Shown one piece after another: positions 8,507-17,901 of a DNA stretch of 64,000 nucleotides. Both the position numbers and the translations under genes were made by a program. Within the stretch, counting starts at the first letter, position 1. Every line of letters begins with the position of its first letter. Source of the DNA: an uncultured Campylobacter sp. (GTDB lineage: Bacteria; Campylobacterota; Campylobacteria; Campylobacterales; Campylobacteraceae); NCBI RefSeq assembly GCF_937981295.1, contig NZ_CALJPC010000071.1:129033-193032 (forward strand), written 5' to 3'. The notes beneath the pieces were generated by a model, which had not been told where the DNA came from, did no database searches, and saw nothing but the letters and a program-made list of their open reading frames with translations.

Positions 8507-9235
8507 ATGAAATACGCATTAGGCGCTGCGCTTGCGGCATTTATTTTTGCAGGATGCGGCGATAACGATGTGGAGCTTGTCAAAAACTACACCCTGCCCG
8601 ATTTTGAATCTATGAGTATCGGTACGGCGATCGAGGGTTCAAAAATCTGCAAAAATATCACCTGGAGTAAAGAGGAAAATAGCGGATTAAAAACGGTTAA
8701 GATGGTCTGCGACGTGGATGTAGAGCAGAGGCTTAAATCATATAAACAAGAGATGTTGGACTCATCTTTAAAAAGGGTTATGACTTTTTATGAGGGCAAG
8801 GCTTACGACGCGCAGGGTTTGTTTAAGCTGGCAAAAGAATACTGCAAATTAAACGAAGCTAAATTTCAAGAAACGCTTAAAAATCAAAGGCAAAATAGAA
8901 TTTTTGAGGAGGAATGGAAGTCGGTCGATTGCGACGACAAACTAAAAGGGGAGATACTAAAAGAAAGCAATACCGAAATCTACATAGACTCTATTATGGA
9001 GCGCTTAAAAGCAGCCGTTTATTACTCGCAAATAACAGAAGAGCAGTTGGACGCGAGCTTCGGACATAAAGAAGATGGGTTATCAAAGCTTGCTATCGAG
9101 CTAAATTTTATCGTAAATGAGGGTAAAAGCGTAACTCTGTCTGATAAATTTAAACTTATCACGAACGGTAAAGAAGATCCCGTAAATAAAATGAAGTCAA
9201 AAGATGTCATAGCGGGCTTCTACGAAAGGCAATAA
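8507..9235 (+). CDS. Hypothetical lipoprotein
   Basis: I do not recognise this family. The ATG at 8507 is preceded by AAGGAGCG and gives a 242-residue protein with a lipoprotein signal peptide ending in IFAGC; an earlier in-frame TTG would place 11 extra residues before it and lacks such a site. The rest is hydrophilic, Lys/Glu-rich and mostly helical, with several cysteines (around KICKN, KMVCDVD, EYCKLN, SVDCDD). It stands alone between tRNA-Sec and a strong terminator, so it is probably monocistronic. Confidence 0.7.
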   Translation: MKYALGAALAAFIFAGCGDNDVELVKNYTLPDFESMSIGTAIEGSKICKNITWSKEENSGLKTVKMVCDVDVEQRLKSYKQEMLDSSLKRVMTFYEGKAYDAQGLFKLAKEYCKLNEAKFQETLKNQRQNRIFEEEWKSVDCDDKLKGEILKESNTEIYIDSIMERLKAAVYYSQITEEQLDASFGHKEDGLSKLAIELNFIVNEGKSVTLSDKFKLITNGKEDPVNKMKSKDVIAGFYERQ

Positions 9236-9247
9236 GCGCCTCATCTC

Positions 9248-9290
9248 GCGGCTAAATTTTATGAAATTTTAAAATTTAGCCGCTTTTTAT
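9248..9290 (+). terminator. Rho-independent terminator after the lipoprotein gene
   Basis: A perfect 13-bp stem (GCGGCTAAATTTT with AAAATTTAGCCGC) encloses a 10-base loop and is followed by TTTTT. It lies 13 bases after the stop codon. The inner part of the stem is made of AAATTT words. Confidence 0.85.
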
Positions 9291-9390
9291 ATCAAAATTT
9301 CATTCAAAATTTCAGGTGTGATTTTAAATTTAAAGCGCGACGGGAGTAGTTTCGCCCGCGGCGGCGTGAAATTTCACGCCTAATACAAGC

Positions 9391-10335
9391 TTATTTATCG
9401 TGTCCTTGCAGATACGCGATCGCGCTAAGTGCGGCAACCGCGCCGTCGCCTGCCGCGCAAACGACCTGCTTAGGCGCATCTTGCCTCATATCGCCCGCCG
9501 CGAATAGTCCGTGTACGCTTGTTTGCATCTTTAAATTTACCGCGACCTGCCCGCCCGGCGTGACGTCGCAGATGAACTTGCCGCTTTCATTCTTTAGCAC
9601 CTCGTTTCGCACGTCAAGCCCCACGAATACGAAGATCCCCGGCAGCTGCAGCTCGCGCGCGGCGCCGCTGGTTTTATCCTTGACTACGACGCCCGTTACG
9701 CCGCTTGCATCGCCCTTGATCTGCTCTACGAGCGCATTTGTAATAAGCTCGATATTCTCACTTTCGCGCACCCTTTGCACGGTCGAAGGCGCAGCGCGAA
9801 ACTCATCGCGGCGGTGGATCAGATAGACTTTGGAGCAGATTTTAGCTAGATACAGCGCTTCTTCTAACGCCGTATCGCCGCCGCCGAGGACGGCAACCTC
9901 TTTGCCTTTGTAAAAAAACCCGTCGCAGGTCGCGCAGGTACTGACGCCGCGACCGAAAAACTCATCCTCGCCCTCGATCCCCGCGCGGCGCGGAGTAGAG
10001 CCCGTAGCGACGATAACGGCGCGTGCGCGACGTGTTTGATCGCCCTCGAGATAGATCGTAAAATTTCCGTCGCCGTCTTTTGAGACGCGCAGCACGCGCA
10101 CCATCTCGTGCTTCAGCCCGAAGCGGAAGCACTGCTCCTGCCAAGGCGCCATAAAGCTCATCCCGTCGGTCACCGCGGCGACGCCCGGGTAGTTTTCCAT
10201 CTCGGAGCTTGAGGTGATCTGCCCGCCGGGCATCCCCATCTCAAACATCACGACGTCCTTTAAACCGCCTCTTGTAGCATAAAGCCCCGCCGCTAGCCCC
10301 GCAGGACCGCCGCCGATAATTGCTAAATCTAACAT
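9391..10335 (-). CDS. trxB: Thioredoxin reductase TrxB
   Basis: FAD/NADPH flavoenzyme that reduces thioredoxin, 314 residues. The N-terminal FAD site IGGGPAGLAAG (7-17), the redox pair Cys134-Ala-Thr-Cys137, the NADPH-binding GGGDTALEEA and the C-terminal FAD motif FAAGDMRQ are all present. AAGGAG precedes the ATG. It lies downstream of trxA, separated from it by the trxA terminator, so it may also have its own promoter. The neighbours match C. jejuni cj0146c-cj0150c. A perfect palindrome GGCGTGAAATTTCACGCC lies just after the stop. Confidence 0.95.
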   Translation of the reverse strand: MLDLAIIGGGPAGLAAGLYATRGGLKDVVMFEMGMPGGQITSSSEMENYPGVAAVTDGMSFMAPWQEQCFRFGLKHEMVRVLRVSKDGDGNFTIYLEGDQTRRARAVIVATGSTPRRAGIEGEDEFFGRGVSTCATCDGFFYKGKEVAVLGGGDTALEEALYLAKICSKVYLIHRRDEFRAAPSTVQRVRESENIELITNALVEQIKGDASGVTGVVVKDKTSGAARELQLPGIFVFVGLDVRNEVLKNESGKFICDVTPGGQVAVNLKMQTSVHGLFAAGDMRQDAPKQVVCAAGDGAVAALSAIAYLQGHDK

Positions 10336-10413
10336 TTTTTCTCCTTAATTATTTTATTAAGTAAAGTCGCGGGCGCTAAATTTACGAATTTAATTAATAT
10401 AACGATGAGTGGG

Positions 10414-10440
10414 AGAAAAAAGGGCGAAAGCCGCCCTTTT
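10414..10440 (-). terminator. Rho-independent terminator after trxA
   Basis: Read on the minus strand, AAAAGGGCG and CGCCCTTTT form a 9-bp stem around GCTTT, with further T residues downstream. It begins about six bases after the trxA stop and would separate trxA from trxB transcription. Confidence 0.8.
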
Positions 10441-10445
10441 GAAAT

Positions 10446-10760
10446 TTACAGAAGCGAGTTTAGCTTGTCGGCTATGATCTGCTTGGATTGCGCGCCGATG
10501 AGCTGAGCTTTTAGCTCGCCGTCTTTGAAAAATAGTATCGTTGGGATCGAGCGGACGCCGAACTGCACCGCAAGATCCTGCGCTTCGTCGGTATTTACTT
10601 TGCAAATTTTAGCCTTGCCCTCGTAATCGTTCGCAAGCTCCTCGATGATCGGGGCGATCATACGGCACGGTCCGCACCAAGGCGCCCAAAAATCGACTAG
10701 CGCGACACCCTCTTTAGTAACATCGAAATTCTCCGAAGTAAGCTCTATATACTTTCCCAT
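10446..10760 (-). CDS. trxA: Thioredoxin TrxA
   Basis: Small cytoplasmic dithiol protein, 104 residues, the normal length. The active site WAPWCGPCRM has Cys29 and Cys32; the cis-Pro loop is GVRSIPTILFF. The ATG is preceded by AAGGAGAA. It reduces ribonucleotide reductase, peroxiredoxins and other targets and is itself reduced by TrxB, encoded next. A clear terminator follows. Confidence 0.95.
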   Translation of the reverse strand: MGKYIELTSENFDVTKEGVALVDFWAPWCGPCRMIAPIIEELANDYEGKAKICKVNTDEAQDLAVQFGVRSIPTILFFKDGELKAQLIGAQSKQIIADKLNSLL

Positions 10761-10830
10761 AATGTTCTCCTTGTGTTAAAATTCTACGGATTATAGTTCA
10801 TTATCTTAAATAAATAATAAAAATTCTAAT

Positions 10831-11169
10831 TTAAAAAGATATGTTGGCGATAAATTTTATCTGCTTTGGATAAACTTCCACGACGTCGATCTGCCACGGC
10901 TCCTCCGTATCACAGCTCATCAGATAAAATTCCGCCGCCTTTAAAATTTTAGCCATCTTAGCGCCCGTCACGCGCTCTGCAGCGTCGTAATCGCCGCTCG
11001 TGGCTTTTACTTCTACAAAGTGCAAAATCCCGCCCTTACGCGCGATTATGTCGATCTCGCCGAAGCGGCAGCGGAAATTTCGCTTTAAAATTTCAAACCC
11101 TTCGCAGCGTAAAAATTCCACCGCACGGTCCTCGCAGGCAAAGCCGAAAAGATATTCTTTTAAGCTCAA
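10831..11169 (-). CDS. yraN: YraN family (UPF0102) nuclease-like protein
   Basis: A 112-residue protein of the UPF0102 family, whose fold resembles PD-(D/E)XK nucleases. The conserved core is visible: RCRFGEIDIIARK followed by HFVEVKA, supplying the Asp and the ExK catalytic-type residues. The biochemical role of the family is not settled. The gene begins one base after the end of hom and lies upstream of trxA, as in C. jejuni. Confidence 0.85.
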   Translation of the reverse strand: MSLKEYLFGFACEDRAVEFLRCEGFEILKRNFRCRFGEIDIIARKGGILHFVEVKATSGDYDAAERVTGAKMAKILKAAEFYLMSCDTEEPWQIDVVEVYPKQIKFIANISF

Positions 11170-11170
11170 C

Positions 11171-12439
11171 TTAGCTTTCGATCCTGATCATAAAAGGCTT
11201 TTGCGTGATGAAATTTTCGCCGCTAATCACGCTTATAGCGCGCTTTATGTCCTTCTCGCAGCACGTATGCGTCGTGAAAAACAGCGTCACTTCCTCATCC
11301 GTTTTGAGCTTCGGCTTTTGCAAAAAGCTGTCGATCGAAAGATCGTTTAAGCTCATAATGTTCGTAAGCTTCGCAAGCACGCCCTTCTCGTCGCGCACGC
11401 GCAGCCTGAAATAATACTTCGTGCGGATCTGCTCGCTCGGTAGAATTTGCATAAAATTTTCGCTCGGCAAAATTTTATATCCGAGCATCGGGTTTTTGTT
11501 ATCGCGCGCAATGTCGATGAGATCGCTTATAACCGCGCTTGCCGTAGCGCTTCCGCCGGCACCCGGGCCATAATACATACTCTCGCCGACGCAGTCTCCG
11601 TAGATGCTCACGCCGTTCATCACGCCGTCTACTTTTGAAAGCATCTGATCTTTTGAAATGAGCGCAGGATGGACGCGCAGCTCGACTTTGTTGTCGCACG
11701 CGCGCTTGGCTACCGCAAGCAGCTTGATTATGAAGTCAAATTCGCGCGCAAAATAGATATCCTCCTGCGTGATCTCCTCGATCCCCTCGATTAGGATATC
11801 TTCGGGATCGCCGTGCACGCCGTATGCGATGCTAGCTAAGATCAAAAGCTTATGCGCCGCATCGAACCCACCGATGTCAAAGCTTGGATCGGCTTCGGCA
11901 TATCCGAGCTCTTGAGCTCGCTTTAGCGCGTCCTCAAATTTCTCGTTTTTTTGCATCATATTCGTAAGGATAAAGTTGCTCGTGCCGTTTACGATGCCGA
12001 TTATTTTTTCGATACGATTGGCGCTTAGCCCCTCGCGCAGGGTTTTGATGATCGGAATTCCGCCCGCCACACTCGCTTCAAAGCCAAAAGGCGTATCGCC
12101 CGCCAAAGCCTGAAGCTTGTAGCGATGATAAGCCAAAAGCGCCTTATTTGCGGTAACGACCGCCTTTTTACGCTTTAAAATTTCGCTTACGATCTCATAG
12201 GGCTTTTCTACCCCGCCCATAAGCTCTACAAAAACGTCAATATCGTCGCGCTCAATAATGCTTTTTGCGTCGCTGCTAAGTGGAATTTGCACGTCCCTTT
12301 TTTTGCTCGTATCGCGCACGAGTCCGATTACGGGCTCTATACTAACGCCCGCGCGGGCAAGGATGATATCTTTGTTTTTTATCAAAATGTTTGCAACTTC
12401 GCTACCTACGGTGCCGACGCCTAAAATCGCTACCTTCAT
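11171..12439 (-). CDS. hom: Homoserine dehydrogenase
   Basis: Reduces aspartate semialdehyde to homoserine on the route to methionine and threonine. It has 422 residues: an N-terminal NAD(P)-binding motif GVGTVGSEV (7-15), a catalytic domain with the NKALLAYH and GIVNGTSNF segments, and a C-terminal ACT domain (about 345-422) that usually binds threonine for feedback control. It is a monofunctional enzyme without a fused aspartokinase. It overlaps the upstream aminotransferase stop by one base and is followed after one base by yraN. Confidence 0.93.
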   Translation of the reverse strand: MKVAILGVGTVGSEVANILIKNKDIILARAGVSIEPVIGLVRDTSKKRDVQIPLSSDAKSIIERDDIDVFVELMGGVEKPYEIVSEILKRKKAVVTANKALLAYHRYKLQALAGDTPFGFEASVAGGIPIIKTLREGLSANRIEKIIGIVNGTSNFILTNMMQKNEKFEDALKRAQELGYAEADPSFDIGGFDAAHKLLILASIAYGVHGDPEDILIEGIEEITQEDIYFAREFDFIIKLLAVAKRACDNKVELRVHPALISKDQMLSKVDGVMNGVSIYGDCVGESMYYGPGAGGSATASAVISDLIDIARDNKNPMLGYKILPSENFMQILPSEQIRTKYYFRLRVRDEKGVLAKLTNIMSLNDLSIDSFLQKPKLKTDEEVTLFFTTHTCCEKDIKRAISVISGENFITQKPFMIRIES

Positions 12440-13644
12440 CAGATCTCTTTCAAATATTTTTTTATATTTCTAGCGGCCTGGCGGGTTCTATTTTCGTTTT
12501 CGATAAAAGCGATCCGCACATAATCGTCTCCCGCCGCGCCAAAGCCCACGCCGGGACTTACGGCGACGCGCGCCTTGGTAAGAAGCTGCTTGGAAAACTC
12601 CATACTCCTTAGATGAGCCGCCGCTGGCGGTAATTTCGCCCACGCAAACATCGACGCGCTAGGTTTAGCGATCACCCAGCCTGCGTCCGCAAAAGCGTCA
12701 ATCAAAAAATTTCTACGCTTCTCATAGCTCGCGCGGATCTCCTCTACGCACTCCTGCGGCCCGTCCAGCGCGATCGTGGCGGCTACTTGTATCGGCGTAA
12801 ACATACCGTAATCAAACCAAGATTTGATCTTTTTAAGCGCGGCGACGAGCTTTTTATTACCGCTAACAAAACCCACGCGCCAGCCTGCCATATTGTAGCT
12901 TTTAGAGAGCGTGTATGCCTCGACTGCGACGTCCTTCGCACCCTGAACCTCAAAAATGGACGGCGTTTTGTAACCCTCAAAAGCGATCTCTGCGTAAGCG
13001 ATATCGCTGATGATATAAAACCGCTCCTGCCGCGCCATCGCTACGAGCCGCTCGTAGAAGCTCTTTTGCACGACGACGGTGGTAGGGTTATGCGGGAAAT
13101 TTACGACGACGTATTTTGGGCGCGGAATGCTCTCGTCGAAAGTTTTTTGCAGATCGATGAAAAATTTATTCTCGTTAAAATTTAAATTTTCATCATAGGC
13201 AAGCGGGATTTTAACGACGTTGCCGCCCGCGATGATGAAGGCTTGGGTATGGATCGGATACGCAGGATCGGGCACCACTGCGACATCGCCCGGATTTACG
13301 ATCGCGCTAGTTAGATGCACGAAGCCCTCTTTAGAGCCCATCACTGCGACGATCTCGCTTTCGGGATCCAAGATCACGCCGTATTTGCGCTTATACCAAT
13401 TCGCGCAGGCAAGTCGCAGCTTGTAGATGCCCTGGCTTACGGAGTAGCCGTGCGTCTTGTCCTTTTGCGCGCTTTCGCAAAGCTTGTCTATTATATGCTG
13501 CGGCGTCCTGCCGTCGGGATTGCCCATCGAAAAATCGATTATATCCTCGCCGGCTCTGCGTGCAGCCATTTTTATGGCGTTAACCTCGGCAAAAACGTAA
13601 TTTGGCAAACGCTCGATCTTTGAAAAACGGATTTCGTCAAACAT
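12439..13644 (-). CDS. PLP-dependent class I/II aminotransferase
   Basis: Fold-type I aminotransferase, 401 residues, with the Schiff-base lysine in TLSKSYNMAGWR (Lys248), the NFPHNPTT segment and the Asp in ISDIAYAE. It belongs to the aspartate/alanine (AlaC-like) branch; the C. jejuni counterpart is cj0150c. Its substrate cannot be fixed from the sequence; alanine or a branched or aromatic amino acid is possible. It is the first gene of a tight group with hom and yraN, coupled by a one-base overlap. About 520 gene-free bases lie upstream. Confidence 0.87.
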   Translation of the reverse strand: MFDEIRFSKIERLPNYVFAEVNAIKMAARRAGEDIIDFSMGNPDGRTPQHIIDKLCESAQKDKTHGYSVSQGIYKLRLACANWYKRKYGVILDPESEIVAVMGSKEGFVHLTSAIVNPGDVAVVPDPAYPIHTQAFIIAGGNVVKIPLAYDENLNFNENKFFIDLQKTFDESIPRPKYVVVNFPHNPTTVVVQKSFYERLVAMARQERFYIISDIAYAEIAFEGYKTPSIFEVQGAKDVAVEAYTLSKSYNMAGWRVGFVSGNKKLVAALKKIKSWFDYGMFTPIQVAATIALDGPQECVEEIRASYEKRRNFLIDAFADAGWVIAKPSASMFAWAKLPPAAAHLRSMEFSKQLLTKARVAVSPGVGFGAAGDDYVRIAFIENENRTRQAARNIKKYLKEI

Positions 13645-14161
13645 CTCAAACCTCTTATCTTAAAGTAATTTTCAAGTCCCATTTGAAATTTAGCGCCTTA
13701 AGCGCCGCGATCCGCTCGTGCCGCGCGAAAGCTAGAATTTCAAGCCTTTGTAGCGGCGCGGCGGTGCTTTTATATCGCTAAGGCGATTTTAAAATTTTAC
13801 CACACTAAAATTTTAAAACCGCCGAAACGTTGATCGTTTAAATTTATCGCATCGCGACCATTTGCGCGACATTTAAATTTACATCCGATCGAAACGACCG
13901 AGGCCTCCGTTTTGCAGGGCGCCATGGACGGCGCCTCTTAAATTTAGCGCGCTACCGCAAGCGCCCGCACCGTTTGAAATTTTATCGCACCGTTAATTTT
14001 ACCTACGCCACTTGGAATTTTATCCAAGGCAACACGATTCAAACTTTTTAAATTTACAGCCGCAAGGTTAAATTTAAACCGAGCGCCGTAGCAAGCCGAA
14101 ATTTCACCCTCGGCAGTGGCGAAGTCCTACGAACGAAGAGCCACGCACGAAAACGAGGATT
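13645..14161. other. Gene-free spacer dense in RAATTY
   Basis: No coding sequence is supported on either strand. I count about twelve RAATTY hexamers. One pair forms an inverted repeat near 13,785-13,830 (GATTTTAAAATTTTA against TAAAATTTTAAAACC). In C. jejuni a small periplasmic-protein gene (cj0151c) occupies this place; it is not found here. A promoter for the aminotransferase-hom operon presumably lies at the left end. Confidence 0.55.
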
Positions 14162-15181
14162 TTACCACTTCTTGCCCTTGTTTAGGCGCAGAAACTCATC
14201 GGCTGAAATTTTAGTGATATTGCCATCTTTAACGTGAAATTTTTGAGTGTTTCTTTCGCTGAAAGTTACGTTGCCATCGGCTTTGCCGAGCTCAAACATC
14301 CCGTGACCGGTAGAGATTAGCAGCTCCTCATCTCCTTGCGAAGCGACGACGTAAGGGGCATTGATGACCATCTCGCGCTTCTTGCCACTTTTTAGATCGA
14401 TGATACCGATCCACATCTTACCGCGCGGGCTAAGCACAATATCTTTGCTGGGCGCAGGTGCGCTTTGCGTGGCGTTTTCGTCGGTGGAATTTTCCTCCGT
14501 TTTGGCACTCGCACGCTCGATCCTGATAGAGCGGTCCAGCGCATTGAGCGAGCTTAAATTTTCATCCGCAACAGCGGCTGCATTGGCATCTGACTTTAGT
14601 GCGAATTTTTCATCTGTAGCGTTGTGCGAAACGACGTCGATACCGATGTTTTCAAGCTTTTTTTGAGTGTTATTTACGATTGGAGCGTCCGAGTAGGTGG
14701 TTTTGTTTTGTTCCCATAAAAGCGAGCCCAAAAATTCGCCGAAGCTTTTATAAAGTCCGAAATAAAAGATCGCCGCGATCAGCAAAACCGTGATCAGCAG
14801 CCACAAAAGCCAGCCGCCGCCGCTCCGCTCGGAGCTTATTTTTCTAGTGTAGACCTGCTCGACTTTGGCCTTTTTAACTGGCGCAAAGCCTTCTTTCGCG
14901 ACCTCAAACTCGCTAAGCCAGTCCGACAGATCCAGCCCGAACTCGCGCTCTAAAATTTTAATGTAGCCCTTCACGTTAAAATTTGCTAGCTTCTCGAAGT
15001 CTTTGTTTATGATGTATTCTAAATTTTGCGCGTCGATGCGCGTCGTGCGCGCTATCTCGATCAGATCCATAGATTTTAATTTATCTAGATCACTGCTTTT
15101 TGGCTGCTGTGTTTGCTCGGGCTTCTCGGTTTGTTCCGCCTGCTCGTCCGTATTATTTAACTTCTCTTTTATTTCTTCCAT
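14162..15181 (-). CDS. RodZ-like membrane protein (cytoplasmic HTH, one membrane helix, periplasmic domain)
   Basis: A 339-residue bitopic protein. Residues about 30-95 resemble an atypical helix-turn-helix (LIEIARTTRIDAQNLEYI), residues about 123-143 form one membrane helix, and the rest is a periplasmic segment with a Thr/Asn/Ala-rich linker and a small beta domain near the end. This layout is that of RodZ, which links MreB to the cell wall; the C. jejuni counterpart is cj0152c. Its start overlaps the end of the downstream-facing methyltransferase gene by 29 bases. The name RodZ is inference from architecture. Confidence 0.65.
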   Translation of the reverse strand: MEEIKEKLNNTDEQAEQTEKPEQTQQPKSSDLDKLKSMDLIEIARTTRIDAQNLEYIINKDFEKLANFNVKGYIKILEREFGLDLSDWLSEFEVAKEGFAPVKKAKVEQVYTRKISSERSGGGWLLWLLITVLLIAAIFYFGLYKSFGEFLGSLLWEQNKTTYSDAPIVNNTQKKLENIGIDVVSHNATDEKFALKSDANAAAVADENLSSLNALDRSIRIERASAKTEENSTDENATQSAPAPSKDIVLSPRGKMWIGIIDLKSGKKREMVINAPYVVASQGDEELLISTGHGMFELGKADGNVTFSERNTQKFHVKDGNITKISADEFLRLNKGKKW

Positions 15182-15854
15182 TTAAAATTCCATCGCACAG
15201 TATCGCAAATGCCGCACTTACGTTAAGCGAGTCCCAGCCTTCGCGCATCTTTATCGATACCGTGCGGTCGCATTTTTTAAGCGCCCTAGCAGGTATCCCC
15301 TCTTCTTCGTTCCCCATTACGAGTGCGTTTTTTGCGCCGAGCTTTAACTCCTTAAAGTTCGTCCCGTCCGCACTCGCGGCATAAATTTCAAAGCCGCTTT
15401 GTTTAAGCTCGTTTAACACGCTAAGCCCGTCTGCGGCCTTAACGACGTTTAGCTCATACGCCGCGCCCGAGCTTGCGCGCACTACGCCCGCCATATTTAG
15501 ATTATTTGCGACGACGATCACGCTATCCGTACCCAAGGCATAGGCGCTGCGCATGATCGCGCCGATGTTTCCGATGTCGGTAAGCCCATAAAGGATCGGC
15601 ACGAATTTATCGTCTTTGACGCTAGCTAGATCGCCGAAGCTAAACTCCTCCACCTCGGCCAAGAAGCCTTGATGGTTGCCGCCGCGAGCGAGGGCTTGAG
15701 CTTTTTTCGCATCGGCGCGCTCGATTTTTACGCCGGTCGCGGCGATCTTTTTAAAAATTTCTTTCTCGCACTCCTTAGCAAGGATGATGCGGATAAATTT
15801 CTGCGGATGCCGGTTTAAAAGGTGCAAAAACAGTTGCTTGCCGTAAATAATCAT
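15153..15854 (-). CDS. TrmH/SpoU-family RNA 2'-O-methyltransferase
   Basis: SPOUT-fold, SAM-dependent ribose methyltransferase of 233 residues. Motif 1 (LTDIGNIGAIMRSAYALG), motif 2 (LVMGNEEEGI) and motif 3 (WDSLNVSAAFAI) are all intact, along with an N-terminal substrate-binding region of the RlmB type. The likely target is 23S rRNA (RlmB-like), but TrmH-type tRNA targets cannot be excluded. It lies between rsmI and the RodZ-like gene, matching C. jejuni cj0153c. Confidence 0.85.
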   Translation of the reverse strand: MIIYGKQLFLHLLNRHPQKFIRIILAKECEKEIFKKIAATGVKIERADAKKAQALARGGNHQGFLAEVEEFSFGDLASVKDDKFVPILYGLTDIGNIGAIMRSAYALGTDSVIVVANNLNMAGVVRASSGAAYELNVVKAADGLSVLNELKQSGFEIYAASADGTNFKELKLGAKNALVMGNEEEGIPARALKKCDRTVSIKMREGWDSLNVSAAFAILCDGILNGRNKREVK

Positions 15855-15889
15855 TTTGGGATTTTAGCGAAAAACGGTTAAAATATGAC

Positions 15890-16705
15890 TTAGCGTATCA
15901 AATTTTTATATATTTCTTTGGCGGGTTCGCCGCTGATTTTTGAGAGCAGTTTTGCTTTTATTTTCGGCGCGATCTCAAGCGACAGAATATCTTCTTGCGT
16001 GATTTTTTCAAAGCTTTTCTCGCCTGCGCCGTCAATCACGACGCACCATTCGCCGTTTAAATTTGCGCCATTTAGGCTGGATAAAACCTCTGCGGCGCTA
16101 CCAAAAAATTTTGTTTCAAATTTTTTCGTAGCTTCTTTGATTGCAAAAATTTTGCGCTGTGCGTCGATCCCTGCGATCCGCTCAATTAGCTTTACCACGC
16201 GCTTTGGGGATTCGTAAAGTACGCATGGATAGGGGCTTTGCATTAAATTTAGGATCTGAGCTTTGCGCTGCGCGCCGTCATTATTCAAAAAACCTAAAAA
16301 GCTAAATTCTTTCTCCACTAGCCCGCTTGCGGCGGCTGCGAGCAGCAGAGCGTTTGCGCCGCTAAGCACCTCGTAAGCTACGCCGCTTCGCTGCGCAAAT
16401 TTTACGAGCGCAATCCCAGGATCGCTGATGCATGGCATTCCCGCGTCGCTTACGTATGCGCAAGCTTTTTCGCGCATAAGCGACGAATCAAAGCCCGCGA
16501 AAAACTCCGCTTCGTTGTGCGTGTGCAGCGAGTAAAATTGTGAAATTTTAAATGAAATTTGAAATTTATCGGATAATAGGTTTAGAAGTTTTTTTGAAAC
16601 CCTCGTATCCTCGCAGATTAGGATTTCGCAGCTTTGCAATACCTCAAGCGCGCGGCTCGAGATATCGCTTAGATTTCCTATCGGCGTAGGAATGAGATAT
16701 AGCAA
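15890..16705 (-). CDS. rsmI: 16S rRNA (cytidine-1402 2'-O)-methyltransferase RsmI
   Basis: SAM-dependent tetrapyrrole-methylase-fold enzyme acting on C1402 of 16S rRNA, 271 residues. Family motifs PTPIGNLSDISSRAL, CEDTRVSKKLL, VSDAGMPCISDPG and YESPKRV are present. It starts with TTG immediately after the TAG stop of rpmE, so its translation is probably coupled to rpmE. The order rpmE-rsmI is the same in C. jejuni. Confidence 0.93.
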   Translation of the reverse strand: MLYLIPTPIGNLSDISSRALEVLQSCEILICEDTRVSKKLLNLLSDKFQISFKISQFYSLHTHNEAEFFAGFDSSLMREKACAYVSDAGMPCISDPGIALVKFAQRSGVAYEVLSGANALLLAAAASGLVEKEFSFLGFLNNDGAQRKAQILNLMQSPYPCVLYESPKRVVKLIERIAGIDAQRKIFAIKEATKKFETKFFGSAAEVLSSLNGANLNGEWCVVIDGAGEKSFEKITQEDILSLEIAPKIKAKLLSKISGEPAKEIYKNLIR

Positions 16706-16906
16706 CTATTTCATTCCGTATTTTTGCTTAAATTTCTCGACGCGGCCCGCGCTATCTACGATCTTCTCGCTGCCTGTGAAAAACGGATGGCAGTTGGAGC
16801 AGATATCGACGCGGATCTCAGGCTTGTTCGAGCGCGTTTTAAAAGTGTTTCCGCAAGCGCAGGTAACGGTCGTTTCGACAAAGTTTGGATGGATATCTTT
16901 TTTCAT
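16706..16906 (-). CDS. rpmE: 50S ribosomal protein L31
   Basis: L31 of 66 residues. It is the zinc-binding (C+) form, with CACGN and CSNC supplying four cysteines, and ends in the usual KFKQKYG. The ribosome site is AAAGGATC. It is transcribed with rsmI and follows, after a 338-base spacer, rsmE upstream. Confidence 0.95.
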   Translation of the reverse strand: MKKDIHPNFVETTVTCACGNTFKTRSNKPEIRVDICSNCHPFFTGSEKIVDSAGRVEKFKQKYGMK

Positions 16907-17244
16907 TTTTGATCCTTTTTGATGATTTTAAAAGGTTGCGATTATACAACTTTTTTATCTAAAAAGCAAATTTAAAGGGTTTTAAAAATCTCTCGGCGAA
17001 GCGGCAATTTTTTTCTCAAGCATACTTTTTGGACGCGAAATTTTAAAATTTAGCCCGCTTTGCGGGTAAAATTTTGATTTACTGCGACCTGCGGCTGCGT
17101 GCAAAATACAGCGCGCAAAGATACGCCGCAGCAAATACGCGCCGCGCGTTAAGCCGCTGATAAACATAACAGGTCACGCAAGGCAAAATTTAAATTCCAA
17201 AATTTAAAGCGCACGACTTTCAAATTTTAAAATTTGCCGAGCGT
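16907..17244. other. Gene-free spacer dense in RAATTY
   Basis: No supported gene lies between rsmE and rpmE. About nine RAATTY hexamers occur, several forming AAATTTTAAAATTT inverted pairs. The only reading frame, about 61 codons on the minus strand, has no ribosome site and no recognisable domain. Confidence 0.55.
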
Positions 17245-17901
17245 TTAAAACATCAGCTTCGCGCAAGTTGCGATCAACGCGGTGTTTGAGCGCAAAATAT
17301 AAGGGCTATTAAGCGCATAGGCGTTTTTAAATTTCTCTCTTTCGCGCAGCGAAAACCCGCCCTCGGGGCCTACGAACGCGATCTCGTCGCCGCCGAAAAT
17401 GTCGATGTTCTTGCCGCCAAAATCGATCAGGCTTACGTTTTCATATCTTTGCGCTAGCTCGTCCGAGCCGCTCAAAATCTCGATCTGCATGATGGAATTT
17501 CGCCCGCACTGCTGCGACGAGTTGATCAAAATCCGCTCCATCCTCTGCAGATCGAGCCTCACGTTTTTCTGTGACAGATCGGCATATACCAAAATAAGCT
17601 GCCCGACGCTCATCTCGTTTAGCGCAGGTAGGCTCTTTTCGATCACGGCGCTCTCGACGACTGCCCAAGCAACGCAAAAATCGTGGCTCGGCGTAAAAGC
17701 CGAGCTTTTAAAAACTAAATTCAAAGCCGCACCCTTACGCGAAATTTCAGAGATCTCATATAGATAACTCGCCCCGTCCTTTAGATTTCGCACGTCTATG
17801 CGCTCGCCCGCCCTTGCTCGTCTGGCCTTTAGGTGCAAAAACTGATCATTCTGCAAAATCAGGCTCTGTTCGCCTGCAAACTTATCGTAAAAATATACCA
17901 T
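17245..17901 (-). CDS. rsmE: 16S rRNA (uracil-1498 N3)-methyltransferase RsmE
   Basis: SPOUT methyltransferase modifying U1498 of 16S rRNA, 218 residues from the ATG at 17901. An N-terminal PUA-like domain is followed by the SAM knot with EIAFVGPEGGFSLREREKF and LRSNTALIATCAKLMF, both hallmarks of RsmE. The ATG overlaps the stop of the upstream membrane-protein gene (ATGA), which supports this start over a TTG one codon earlier. Confidence 0.92.
   Translation of the reverse strand: MVYFYDKFAGEQSLILQNDQFLHLKARRARAGERIDVRNLKDGASYLYEISEISRKGAALNLVFKSSAFTPSHDFCVAWAVVESAVIEKSLPALNEMSVGQLILVYADLSQKNVRLDLQRMERILINSSQQCGRNSIMQIEILSGSDELAQRYENVSLIDFGGKNIDIFGGDEIAFVGPEGGFSLREREKFKNAYALNSPYILRSNTALIATCAKLMF

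Noticed and set aside
12787..13185. A 132-codon plus-strand frame inside the aminotransferase
   Set aside because: The minus-strand aminotransferase has all its catalytic residues; the opposite frame is a shadow.
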